Source of the DNA: a virus | IMG/VR virus record: IMGVR_UViG_3300045051_000991 | Location: 1-39,467 of that record | Length of the DNA stretch: 39,467 bases | Direction: 5' to 3' (one strand) | Part shown: one piece after another, positions 21,800-29,880 of the stretch | How the letters are laid out: the number at the start of each line of letters is the position of its first letter | Numbering within the stretch: position 1 is the first letter of the stretch | Translations under genes and position numbers: made by a program | Notes under the pieces: model-generated | Seen by the model: the letters and a program-made list of their open reading frames with translations, nothing else | Databases searched by the model: none | What the model was told of the DNA's origin: nothing

Positions 21800-23731
21800 C
21801 TACGCCGCCATCATGCCCTGCGGTGGCATCGGCGGCGGTCCCATGTTCGGTGGCGGCAGCCCGAGCATCGCCTGCGGTGGCATCGTCTGACCGAGCGCCG
21901 GCGGCGGCAGCTGCCCCGGCTGAGGCGGCTGCGCCATCGCGGCCTTCTGGCGGGCCTGCTGCAGCTCCATGATGTACTGGGTCGGGATGTTGAGGATCTT
22001 CGCGGTCACGGCCTGGAGCGCCATGTCGGGAATCTGTGCCCACTGCATGAAGGTCTGGAACTGATCGATGTCCATCGCCTTCAGGCTCGGGCTCGCCGTG
22101 ACCGCGATGTCGAAGTTCGGCATCAGGTCACCACGCACCAGGCCCATGACGTACGAGCCCTGCTGGCCCAGGAGCCGGACCCAGCGGTGCTCGGTCCAGG
22201 TCGCGCGGATCATGTCCCACACGATCCCGAAGAAGATCGACTCCTCGTCGCGGAGGTCTCGGATGTGCTGGTCGGTCGGGATCTCGCCCGTCTCCGTGAG
22301 CTGCCGCACGGTCCCGACCGCGATGTCGCGCGACCGATCGGGCGGGAGCCCGAAGTCGCTCGTCCCGCGGTTGCTGGCGTAGACGCCCTCGATCGCGTTG
22401 AAGTAGACCGCCCACGAGGGCGGGAGGCCCGAGCCCTGGAAGTGCTTCGTGGCGTTGGCCGCCATCGGGTCCGCGAAGTAGGCCACGCGCCCGACCTCGT
22501 CCGAGAAGTCGAAGGCCTCGCCGTTGCGATCGACCAGGCCCTCGGCCGGCGTCATGATCAGGTCGACGTTGAACCGCATCTGGTCGTAGCCGAGCCGGAG
22601 CATCGAGTTCGAGACCACCTGCAGCGACCAGTTGAGCGACGAGTCGCTCTGGCCGTGGTGGTCGCGCGGGGCCTCGTAGGCGATGAACTCGAGGAACGGG
22701 AACGAGCGCAGCGGCTGGGGCCAGCCCTTGTCGTAGAGGATCACCTCCTGATCCTTGGGCTTGATGATCAGGACACCCTTCCCGTACATGCGGTAGAACC
22801 CGATCTTCTCCTCGGTGTCGACCCGGACCATCACGTCGACACCGCAGGCCGGGCAGTCCTCGCCCACGATCGGCACGTCGCCGTTCTCGTCGGGCTGGGC
22901 CTGCTCCTCGTAGCCGCAGGAGGGGCAGCGCATCTTCTGGTCCTCGGCAGGGAGGTCGGTCTGCGACATCGGCTGCTCGACCGTGCGACCGAGCGGATCC
23001 TTCCGGTACCAGGCGAAGAGCAGGGTCACGAGCTCGCGGTTGTCGGGCCCCGAGGAGTCGCCGCCGCCGGCCGTGAGCGCGACGTTGCCGGCGGCGTCCC
23101 CGGTCCCGACCCCGGCGTGCTTCGTGGTCCCGTCCGCGTGGACCTTCTCCGTGTCCTCCCAGCCGTAGTCCTTCATCGCCTCCACGGCCGAGAGCGGGAC
23201 CGTCCGCTCCTCGATCACATAGGGCGTGCGGGCGTCGTGGATGTCGAGGCAGCCGGGCGGGACGTGGAACCTGGTGGGGTCCGTGTTCGAGAACAGGATC
23301 TCATCGATCTCGGGGTCGTACTCGACCTTGGTGATCCAGCTCCTGGCAGCGAACGCCCCGGTGACCATCCGCTTACGGGCCTTCCGGTAGCCGCGCATGC
23401 GATCGAAGAGCACCTGCTCGAGCGCGAACTTCGCGTAGTGGGCGAGGTCGGGGTCCTCCTCGGAGTCGCCGTCGATCGGCCGCATCTCGAGGTAGATCTC
23501 GCTCCCGGCCACGCGGGCGGTCTTGTGCCGCAGGATCTGGTAGAGCTGGAGCCCGCGGGGCTGGATCCGGCGGCGGTCCTTCGTCTCCCCCGTGTCGTTC
23601 ACATAGTGGAGGAGCTTCATCGAGAAGTCGTACTCGAGATCGATCAGGTCGTACCAGGGCTGGTAGTAGGTGGTGGAGTCGTCGTAGTCCTGGTCGACCC
23701 GCTTGCCGATGTCGGTCAGAGGCTCGCTCAC
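21800..23731 (-). CDS. Portal protein with an inserted zinc ribbon
   Basis: The 643-aa product starts at GTG 23731 (GTGA with the previous gene). Features of P22/T7-class portals are seen: an N-terminal helical region (QPWYDLIDLEYDFSMKLLHY), LRHKTARVAGSEIYLEMRPI, a long helical stem region late in the protein (DEESIFFGIVWDMIRATWTE), and a Pro/Met/Gly-rich C-terminal tail that may sit inside the barrel. Unusually, residues 269-296 hold CPSC-x20-CPAC, a four-cysteine zinc ribbon between two strands of the clip/wing part. It forms the DNA channel and head-tail connector. Confidence 0.82.
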   Translation of the reverse strand: MSEPLTDIGKRVDQDYDDSTTYYQPWYDLIDLEYDFSMKLLHYVNDTGETKDRRRIQPRGLQLYQILRHKTARVAGSEIYLEMRPIDGDSEEDPDLAHYAKFALEQVLFDRMRGYRKARKRMVTGAFAARSWITKVEYDPEIDEILFSNTDPTRFHVPPGCLDIHDARTPYVIEERTVPLSAVEAMKDYGWEDTEKVHADGTTKHAGVGTGDAAGNVALTAGGGDSSGPDNRELVTLLFAWYRKDPLGRTVEQPMSQTDLPAEDQKMRCPSCGYEEQAQPDENGDVPIVGEDCPACGVDVMVRVDTEEKIGFYRMYGKGVLIIKPKDQEVILYDKGWPQPLRSFPFLEFIAYEAPRDHHGQSDSSLNWSLQVVSNSMLRLGYDQMRFNVDLIMTPAEGLVDRNGEAFDFSDEVGRVAYFADPMAANATKHFQGSGLPPSWAVYFNAIEGVYASNRGTSDFGLPPDRSRDIAVGTVRQLTETGEIPTDQHIRDLRDEESIFFGIVWDMIRATWTEHRWVRLLGQQGSYVMGLVRGDLMPNFDIAVTASPSLKAMDIDQFQTFMQWAQIPDMALQAVTAKILNIPTQYIMELQQARQKAAMAQPPQPGQLPPPALGQTMPPQAMLGLPPPNMGPPPMPPQGMMAA

Positions 23732-26424
23732 TTCTTCCCCCTACGCGCAGAGGCCTCGACGGCCCGCTTCATCCACCTCACGCCCGCCCGGACCTTGGCG
23801 CCGCCTTCGGGACTGAGAAGCTCACCGCGAGCTGGGGGCGGCTGTCCTTGATCGGCGGGGCGTCCTTGAACCCGTGGGCCGCCTTCGCCCGCTGGAGGAA
23901 CTCCCCCACGGGATCGGTCGAAGAGGGCGTTGAGCTCTTCGCGCTCGAAGAGGTGCGTGTCGATGCGCCCGACCGTGAACCAGTCCGCGTTCTCCTTCGC
24001 CTGGATCCCATTCTTCCCTCCGACTCCAGCGCTCGCCATGACGCGCTTGACCTTCTCGAGGAACGGATCCCCCTCGCCCATGACATCGACGAAGTGGACC
24101 GAGCCGCCCTCGAGCTCCATCGCGCTCGCGACGTTCTCGCGCTCCGCGGCCGTGAAGATCTTGTTCATCTCGCCCTTGCTGAAACCGCGCCCCTCCGGCG
24201 GCCGGACGCGCACGAAGGCCGCGTTCCCGCGCTTCGAGCCCGGGAGGATCAGCCCGATCGCGTGCTGGGGCCAGCCCTCTTCCTGGGCGACGTTGTTGAT
24301 GATCGCGGCCGCCTTCTTCGCCTGCGTGGCGTTGAAGACCTTGACGACGAAGTTGTCCTCGGAGCTCGAGCCCCACTGTCCGCGTAGCCCAGCGTACACA
24401 CGGTGAGGAATCCCCGCAGCGTCCAGGGCCGCGAGGCGGCGGCTCTTCGCGTCGTAGACCCCCGGCCTCAGGATCTGTCGCTGGCGGTTGAGCCCCTCCT
24501 GGAGCGTGAGCTGCGGCGTGCCGATCGAGAGGTCCGGCGTCACCGGGGTCGCGGGCCCGGGCGTGGTCGAGGCCCGCAGCTGCGGCGCGTTCGCCCACAT
24601 GGGCTCGGTCTGGGCCGAGAAGTCCTGGGCTCCCTTGGCACCCTCGCCCTTGACACCGTAGCCCGTGAACTGAACGTCCCAGGGATCCGGCGCGGCCCCG
24701 CGCTGCGCCACGATCCTGCCGTTGTTGTCGAGGTCGAGCTGCGGCATCTCGACGCCCTTGTAGGGTGCGAACCGCTTCGCGAGGTCAGCGTTCTTCGCGG
24801 CGACGTCCGCCGGCTGACCGAGTTTCCCGAGCCGCTCCTTCGCGATCACGAGCAGGTCGTCCATGCTCTTCCGGCCGAGGGAGTAGTCGAGCCAGAGCTT
24901 GGGGTCCGTCTCCCCGATCGCCTTGATGGGTGCCCAGGCCGCAGCCTGAGCATGGGCGCCGTCCTCGAGCCCGAGCTGGGACGCGACCGCCTCCCACGTC
25001 CCGCTCCCGTACCCGTAGGCGAGCTCGCGCGACGGCGGCTGGGAGGCCCGGTGGGCGTTGAGGAATCCGCCCGCGAGCTTCCCCTGCTCGTTCGGCGTGC
25101 CGTAGAACCAGGCCTGGTCTGAGGGTGAGAGCTTCTTCCCGGCGTCCTCGAGGGAGCGGATGTGGCTCGCTCGCGCCGCGTCCCGCGGGGTCATGGGCGA
25201 CCAGCCGAGCCCCATCGAGGCCCAGGTGTCGTTCGTGGCCCCGATCTTCGGCGTGACGTCGTGGGCCGCGACCTGGTCCCCCGCGAAGTTCACCGCCTTC
25301 TCGCCGCCGGCCACGAGCCGCGTGTGCGTGAAGTAGTTGTCGAAGGTCCGCTCGACCTGCATGTCGGTCGCCGCGATCCCGAGGGAGCGGAAGCGCTGCT
25401 TGTAGAGCTGGAGGGCAGCGCGGCGGGTCTTCCCGATCAGGGCTCCGTCCCGATACATCTCGCGGATCGTGATCATGGCACCCATGGCCGCCCGGAGGTT
25501 GTTCGCCGGCGTGCTGCGCTCGGTCGTCGACGCGATCTGGACCGTGGCCTCGAGGAAGTCCTGGTCGCCCACGAACTGGTGGACCTTGTCCGTGAAGTCC
25601 CGGTACCAGCCCGCGAGCCCGCTCTTCTGCCCCACGGCCGCGAGCTTGGTCAGGTCCTCGAGGCGGTGGGGCGGGGCGGCGTCGCCGGCCAGCCCCGTGG
25701 TCCCGGGCGCACCAGGGACCGCCGCCTGGATCTCCTCAGGGCTCGCAGCTGGGTTTTCGAGGTGGAACCGGTACGAAGGGCCAGCTGCCCCCGGCATCGC
25801 CTCTGGCTGGATCCTGAGGCCCGCGCGCGACGGATCCTCGAGCGGCGTCGGGGCAGCGCGCTCGCGGGCGGCGAGTGCGGAGTTGAAGCCGAACTCGCTC
25901 TCGAGCCCGGGGCGGGCCATCGGCGGGAGCTCGGTCATGGGAAGCCTGAGCCGGCCCATGGCGCCAGGGATCATCGCGGAGGCGAGGAAGCCGGCCCCGA
26001 ACCCGGGCCAGCCACCGTGCTCGGCACCGACCGAGGGGAACGTCGACCCGCCGGTCAGGGCGTTCTCGGTGAGCTGGGGGGCGAGCATGGCCGCGATGTA
26101 GCGCGACGGCATGCCCGAGAGGGCCCCGGCCCCCGCGGTCGTGAGCACGTCGACCGGCGAGACCGGCGGCTCGACCAGCGGGTGATCGCGGGCCACGATG
26201 TTCTCCTGGGAGTAGGGGTCGGCGGTGTGGGCGCGGTAGCGCTCGAGCTGCTGGGCGCTCATGTCGTTGAAGACGTTGGGCAGGGCCGGTGGGGGTGCGG
26301 GGCTCCTGACGCTCAGGGCATCGGGCGGAACCTGCGAAGGATGCAGCAGAGCCGGCCCCGCCCATGGCGGGGCCGGATACCGCGGGTAACGCGGAACCTC
26401 ATCGAGCAAGGGCCAGCTGCTCAC
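23728..26424 (-). CDS. Large virion-type protein between terminase and portal
   Basis: The 898-aa product runs from GTG 26424, which has no good ribosome-binding site; M55 (26262) is a possible later start. The N-terminal ~90 residues are Pro-rich. A helical/hydrophobic stretch follows (VLTTAGAGALSGMPSRYIAA). Around residues 260-420 a helical domain with ATVQIASTTERSTPANNLRA and KAVNFAGDQVAAHDV is reminiscent of the DUF7178-type domain of phage polyvalent proteins; this is from memory and weak. Around 700-760 an alpha/beta piece (DNFVVKVFNATQAKKAAAII) stands out. It is probably an ejected or internal protein made early in head assembly. Confidence 0.5.
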   Translation of the reverse strand: MSSWPLLDEVPRYPRYPAPPWAGPALLHPSQVPPDALSVRSPAPPPALPNVFNDMSAQQLERYRAHTADPYSQENIVARDHPLVEPPVSPVDVLTTAGAGALSGMPSRYIAAMLAPQLTENALTGGSTFPSVGAEHGGWPGFGAGFLASAMIPGAMGRLRLPMTELPPMARPGLESEFGFNSALAARERAAPTPLEDPSRAGLRIQPEAMPGAAGPSYRFHLENPAASPEEIQAAVPGAPGTTGLAGDAAPPHRLEDLTKLAAVGQKSGLAGWYRDFTDKVHQFVGDQDFLEATVQIASTTERSTPANNLRAAMGAMITIREMYRDGALIGKTRRAALQLYKQRFRSLGIAATDMQVERTFDNYFTHTRLVAGGEKAVNFAGDQVAAHDVTPKIGATNDTWASMGLGWSPMTPRDAARASHIRSLEDAGKKLSPSDQAWFYGTPNEQGKLAGGFLNAHRASQPPSRELAYGYGSGTWEAVASQLGLEDGAHAQAAAWAPIKAIGETDPKLWLDYSLGRKSMDDLLVIAKERLGKLGQPADVAAKNADLAKRFAPYKGVEMPQLDLDNNGRIVAQRGAAPDPWDVQFTGYGVKGEGAKGAQDFSAQTEPMWANAPQLRASTTPGPATPVTPDLSIGTPQLTLQEGLNRQRQILRPGVYDAKSRRLAALDAAGIPHRVYAGLRGQWGSSSEDNFVVKVFNATQAKKAAAIINNVAQEEGWPQHAIGLILPGSKRGNAAFVRVRPPEGRGFSKGEMNKIFTAAERENVASAMELEGGSVHFVDVMGEGDPFLEKVKRVMASAGVGGKNGIQAKENADWFTVGRIDTHLFEREELNALFDRSRGGVPPAGEGGPRVQGRPADQGQPPPARGELLSPEGGAKVRAGVRWMKRAVEASARRGKK
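26352..26376. other. Perfect 11-bp hairpin near the start of the 898-aa gene
   Basis: CCGGCCCCGCC (26352-26362) and GGCGGGGCCGG (26366-26376) pair perfectly around the loop CAT. It lies about 50 bases inside the proposed GTG start at 26424. A second dyad, CCGCG-GGTAA-CGCGG at 26380-26394, is adjacent. Strong structure next to a start without a good ribosome-binding site suggests control of translation, or that the true start is downstream. Confidence 0.65.
26380..26394. other. Second short hairpin beside 26352-26376
   Basis: CCGCG and CGCGG flank a five-base GGTAA loop. With the larger hairpin it makes a tandem structured region at the 5' end of the 898-aa gene. Confidence 0.5.
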
Positions 26425-26442
26425 GCGGATCTACCGCGGCCG

Positions 26443-27045
26443 CTACTTGCCGAGCGCGTTGAACGCCGAGTAGCCGCTCAGGGTCGCCGTGATCGTGCGG
26501 GCGACCACCACGTTCGGGTCGAACTGGGCGATCACCCTGAAGAAGGGCCACAGGCGCTCGGCCCCGCCGTTGCCGACCGCGTTCGTCTCCGTGACCGCCG
26601 CGGGCACGAGCGTGAGACCGCGGCCGATCCAGCTGGCGATCGACTTCCCGAGCGTGTCGCCCGGCGTCACGTTGTAGCGCGCGAGCACCGTCAGCCAGTG
26701 AGACCCGTCCGCGCTGACCTGATGCGTGGTCGTGAGCGGGGTGTCGCAGCCGCAGGTCCCCGTGTAGGAGAAGATCAGCCGCCCGATGGCCGAGGAGTCG
26801 TAGGCCGCCGGGAGCGGAATCCAGCCCTGGGTCGAGATCGCCTGGGTTGTGCAGGCAACCGCGCCGGCGGGGAGCGAGATCGAGGGGACGAGGACGAAGC
26901 CGCCGTTGGTCCTGGTCTGGCTGATCGTGGTCCGGAACAGGATCTGCTTGTTCGCGTAGTGGGGCGCGACGAGGTTCTGCGCGGCCGCCAGCTGGGCCGT
27001 GGCGAACAGGGCGAGCGCAACGAGCACGAGCGTGAGTCTCTTCAT
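26443..27045 (-). CDS. Secreted hypothetical protein between terminase and virion genes
   Basis: The 200-aa protein starts at ATG 27045 with AAGGAGG seven bases upstream; earlier in-frame codons lack this. Residues 1-22 form a Sec signal peptide (MKRLTLVLVALALFATAQLA, cleavage before QN). The mature part is beta-rich with many Thr and Ser, and a Cys-Gly-Cys pair near residue 100 (TGTCGCDTPL) plus one Cys near 65. The leader resembles that of the protein at 7852-8526. A secreted product placed between terminase and portal is odd for a virion block; decoration, exclusion or periplasmic roles are all possible. Confidence 0.6.
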   Translation of the reverse strand: MKRLTLVLVALALFATAQLAAAQNLVAPHYANKQILFRTTISQTRTNGGFVLVPSISLPAGAVACTTQAISTQGWIPLPAAYDSSAIGRLIFSYTGTCGCDTPLTTTHQVSADGSHWLTVLARYNVTPGDTLGKSIASWIGRGLTLVPAAVTETNAVGNGGAERLWPFFRVIAQFDPNVVVARTITATLSGYSAFNALGK

Positions 27046-27101
27046 CTGGTGCCTCCTTGAGGTAGACGGGTCCCGCACACCGAACCCCAGAGTCGCTTTC
27101 C

Positions 27102-28682
27102 TCAGCGAAACCGGTCAACAGGTTGTGGCTTGCTCTTCGACGTCGGCTTGAGAACGTCCCGCCCGAAGTCGCGCCTGAGCGCCGCCGCCATGGTCTTCGA
27201 GGGAGCGTCCCTGCGCCTCGAGAACGATCGGCGGATCGCGCGCGTGCCCGGGAGCTGGAGCAGGTAGGCGTAGCGCCCGAAGGTGGTGAGGGCCTCGTCC
27301 TTCCGCCCCGAGACCGAGATCGGGCGGCCGACCGAGTCCACGGTGATCCCGCGCAGGGTCTCGACGATGTGCCGCGACCAGACCCTGATCGAATCCTCAA
27401 CCAGGGCCTGCTGGATCGAGGCCACGAACTCGCCCTTCAGGTTCGCGTTGATCGAGAACCCGAAGGGGTTGCGGTAGACCCCGGGCTGGTCCGGGTGGGT
27501 GTCCTGCATCAGGTAGCGGTACTTGGAGGCGGCCATCCCGGTGAAGCAGAGCTGGCCGTAGCCGCCGGTCGTGTCGAGGTCCACGAGCGCGTTGTTGTAG
27601 CGGGCCCCGACCAGGGCCGCGAGACTCCCGAGCGCGTAGGCCCCGCAGTAGCCGGAGTACTCGTAGACGATCCGGGGCCGGTGGACCGCGCCCACGATCA
27701 GGTGGGCCGGGTCGTGCTTCTTGTCGTTGACGCCGGTCGAGGGGTCGAGGATGCACAGGTAGTCCTCGTCCGCCTCGCAGGGCTCCCAGATCTCGGACTC
27801 GCAGGCCACGCGCGTGAGGGTGCGCCCATCCTCGGTCGTCCGCTCGCCCTGGACGATGACGCTCTCGCGCCAGCCCGGCTTGCAGAGCTTGAGCCACGAG
27901 CTCGTGAGGCGGTAGTTGAACGGGCAGGCCCCGGTCGTGTCGATGTACTCGCCGTCGATGCGGGCATCGATCAGCGAGTCGCCCTCGTAGGCCTCGAGCA
28001 GCTTCCGGATGTGCTCGTCGTTCAGTGCCAGGTTGTCGCGCACGCCGGAGCGGATCTCGACCCGGCCGTTGGCCGCGATGTCGGGGTGCTCGCCGAAGTC
28101 CCGCCTCAGCCACTCCCACTCCTCGCGATAGAGCGGGGTCGCGGTGATGTAGCGGATGAACGGCTTGTTCGCGCGTCCGCGGGCCCGGATCTCGCGCCAG
28201 ACCTTCTCGCTCGGGGGCTCGTCGGCGTGGCAGCTGTCGATGCGGCCGCCGATGCTCGAGTCGCCCTGCTCGCAGTGGAAGACGATCCGCGACCAGCTCT
28301 CGGGGTCGTTGTTGTCCCAGTTGTCGGGGCGGACCATGATCACGCCGATGTAGTTCAGGGCGCGGTTGATCCACCCGACCTTCACCCCGTGGTGGCCGAG
28401 GAGCCGCAGGTAGGCGCTCTGGACCGCGTCGACCTGCTGCTTGTAGGTCTTCGAGAGCACCCAGTGGGTGATCGGAAGGTCGAGCACCGGGAGCTTGACC
28501 CAGTGGTCGGGCCCACCGATGAGCCCGCAGTTGATCGCGCGCTTCCCGCGCACGAGCGCGATCCCGTAGCGTGCCCCGCCCTGGGTCTTCCCGCCCTGGT
28601 TGCCCGAGCGCCAGAAGACCTCGTAACCCTGGAGGATGAACTCGGCGAGCTTGCGATCCGCGAGGGACGCCGAACGCATCAC
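27102..28682 (-). CDS. terL: Large terminase subunit (TerL)
   Basis: From GTG 28682 the product has 526 aa. The ATPase domain shows Walker A SGNQGGKT (residues 26-33), Walker B ending in ADE (153-155, after GGRIDS), and coupling motif ITATP (179-183). The nuclease domain shows the first metal-binding Asp in LCILDPSTG (309-317) and a second acidic cluster NNALVDLDTTGGYG. It powers DNA packaging into the head and cuts the concatemer. The same frame stays open for about 31 codons above 28682 and looks protein-like (INPYAHLVNAAAVSRTLGLA), with no ATG, GTG or TTG; a CTG at 28763 could begin a 553-aa form. Confidence 0.88.
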   Translation of the reverse strand: MMRSASLADRKLAEFILQGYEVFWRSGNQGGKTQGGARYGIALVRGKRAINCGLIGGPDHWVKLPVLDLPITHWVLSKTYKQQVDAVQSAYLRLLGHHGVKVGWINRALNYIGVIMVRPDNWDNNDPESWSRIVFHCEQGDSSIGGRIDSCHADEPPSEKVWREIRARGRANKPFIRYITATPLYREEWEWLRRDFGEHPDIAANGRVEIRSGVRDNLALNDEHIRKLLEAYEGDSLIDARIDGEYIDTTGACPFNYRLTSSWLKLCKPGWRESVIVQGERTTEDGRTLTRVACESEIWEPCEADEDYLCILDPSTGVNDKKHDPAHLIVGAVHRPRIVYEYSGYCGAYALGSLAALVGARYNNALVDLDTTGGYGQLCFTGMAASKYRYLMQDTHPDQPGVYRNPFGFSINANLKGEFVASIQQALVEDSIRVWSRHIVETLRGITVDSVGRPISVSGRKDEALTTFGRYAYLLQLPGTRAIRRSFSRRRDAPSKTMAAALRRDFGRDVLKPTSKSKPQPVDRFR

Positions 28683-28784
28683 GCTCAGCGGGTCCGCGAC
28701 GGCGAGGCCCAGCGTCCTCGAGACCGCGGCCGCGTTTACGAGGTGGGCGTAGGGGTTGATCAGCTTCTGTCGGCCTCAGCCCTT

Positions 28785-29402
28785 CTAGGGTTCCCGCCCC
28801 GGGAGTGCGATGTCGTCGTCGCTGCCAGGCCCCGGCCTCGAGGGCCGCCGGCCTCGCTGGCGCTCGATCATGTCGTCGACCTTGCGCGACAGCGAGACGC
28901 GATCGTCCTTCCCCAGCTCGCGCTTCGGCATCGGGACCATCTGGCCGTTCAGAGCGTAGCAGTGTTGCTCGCACCTGATGCAACAGACCAGCGTCCCAGA
29001 CGGGAAGGCCGCGGCCACGGTCGCCCGGTCGTCGGGGACGAACCGGTAGACCGCGATCGGCTGGCCGTCCGGCGGCCGGGTGGGCACGGTGAAGAACTCG
29101 CTCTCGTTGCAGTTCGGACAGCGCAGCGCCGCCCGGACGCGTTCGAGCGTGCGCTTGTTGTCGGCGTCCTGCCGCTCGCGCTCTTCCCGGGCCTGCCGCT
29201 CGCGGGCGGCCTCCTCGGTGGCGAGCGACAGCCGACCGAGCACGTCGCTGAGCTCGCCCCTGCGCTGATGGAGCTGGACGCTAAGCATCCGCGCCTGATC
29301 CCGCAGCTGGCGCACCGGCTCGAGGATCCGAAGGAGCCACGGCAGCCCCTCCAGCTCCACCACCTGCTCCACTACCTCCGGATCGCGTCGGCGAACAGCC
29401 AT
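28785..29402 (-). CDS. Coiled-coil protein with C-terminal zinc ribbon, candidate small terminase
   Basis: The start is ATG 29402 (GGGGAGG eight bases before). The 205-aa product has a long helical first half (QLRDQARMLSVQLHQRRGEL ... RERQAREERERQDADNKRTL) likely to form a coiled coil, then four cysteines, CPNC (about residues 97-100) and CCIRC (140-144), and a charged tail with SDDDIALPG. It lies directly upstream of the large terminase, where small terminases are encoded. A zinc ribbon is unusual for that role, so this may be another packaging or DNA-binding protein. Confidence 0.5.
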   Translation of the reverse strand: MAVRRRDPEVVEQVVELEGLPWLLRILEPVRQLRDQARMLSVQLHQRRGELSDVLGRLSLATEEAARERQAREERERQDADNKRTLERVRAALRCPNCNESEFFTVPTRPPDGQPIAVYRFVPDDRATVAAAFPSGTLVCCIRCEQHCYALNGQMVPMPKRELGKDDRVSLSRKVDDMIERQRGRRPSRPGPGSDDDIALPGREP

Positions 29403-29665
29403 CTTGCGTACCTCCCCGAGTCGACGTCGCGGCCGTTCTCGTCCGTCATCACGAACCCGGGCGGGGCCGAGACCGTCGCGACTCTCTGTGCAGCGCGGGC
29501 GTTCTTCTTCCTGATCTTCTCCCGCCAGCGGGCGTCGGTCTCGTGCTTCCTGCGGGCCCGGCAGCGGCCGCAGTACTTCGGGACCTGGCCCGCGGGACTC
29601 GAGAAGCTCGCATCGCAATCACCACACCGGCACTCTACAACCCCTTCCTCTTGCCCCAGCTCCAC
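29372..29665 (-). CDS. Zinc-ribbon-type small protein
   Basis: The 97-aa product starts at GTG 29665 with AAGGGGG five bases before. Residues 12-35 (CRCGDCDASF ... KYCGRCRARRK) have the spacing CxCxxC...CxxC of a zinc ribbon, followed by a very basic helix (RKHETDARWREKIRKKNARA). This pattern predicts a small DNA/RNA-binding protein. It overlaps the next gene by 31 bases. With the two flanking genes it forms a small Cys-rich set just before the terminase. Confidence 0.6.
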   Translation of the reverse strand: MELGQEEGVVECRCGDCDASFSSPAGQVPKYCGRCRARRKHETDARWREKIRKKNARAAQRVATVSAPPGFVMTDENGRDVDSGRYARWLFADAIRR

Positions 29666-29691
29666 GACAGCCCCCTTGGTCGGCGGTCATT

Positions 29692-29880
29692 TCACAGCAG
29701 CGGGAGTTGCTCGAGCGGCTTGATCGTCTCCACCTGAACCATGCAGATTTTGAACGACCGCTCCGGCCACCAGACCTCCATCTTTTTCTTGTAGTCCGCG
29801 GCCTCGGCCAGCTCCTTGAACGGCTTCGTGCGCTCGGTCTCCCCCTCGCCCCAGCGCACCTCGTACATGGTCTTGATCAC
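29692..29880 (-). CDS. Small hypothetical protein
   Basis: A 62-aa product from GTG 29880, AGGAGG seven bases before and GTGA overlap with the gene upstream. It is a compact alpha/beta sequence (MIKTMYEVRWGEGETERTKP, YKKKMEVWWPERSFKICMVQ) with no known motif. It is well supported by the coupling and a strong ribosome-binding site. Confidence 0.6.
   Translation of the reverse strand: MIKTMYEVRWGEGETERTKPFKELAEAADYKKKMEVWWPERSFKICMVQVETIKPLEQLPLL

Noticed and set aside
22187-23851. A 554-codon + strand frame opposite the portal
   Set aside because: The portal and its zinc ribbon are clear on the minus strand; the antisense frame is an Arg/Val/Leu/Asp-rich shadow.
25162-27060. A 632-codon + strand frame
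   Set aside because: It runs antisense through two genes and their gap, is nearly all Arg/Gly/Ala/Glu, and has no motif.
28785-29402. Firm assignment as small terminase
   Set aside because: Only position supports it. A zinc ribbon at the C-terminus is not typical, so it is listed as a candidate only.
27123-29723. An 866-codon open frame on the + strand
   Set aside because: It is antisense to the large terminase and its neighbours, with low-complexity composition and no ribosome-binding site of its own; the motif-bearing genes are on the other strand.
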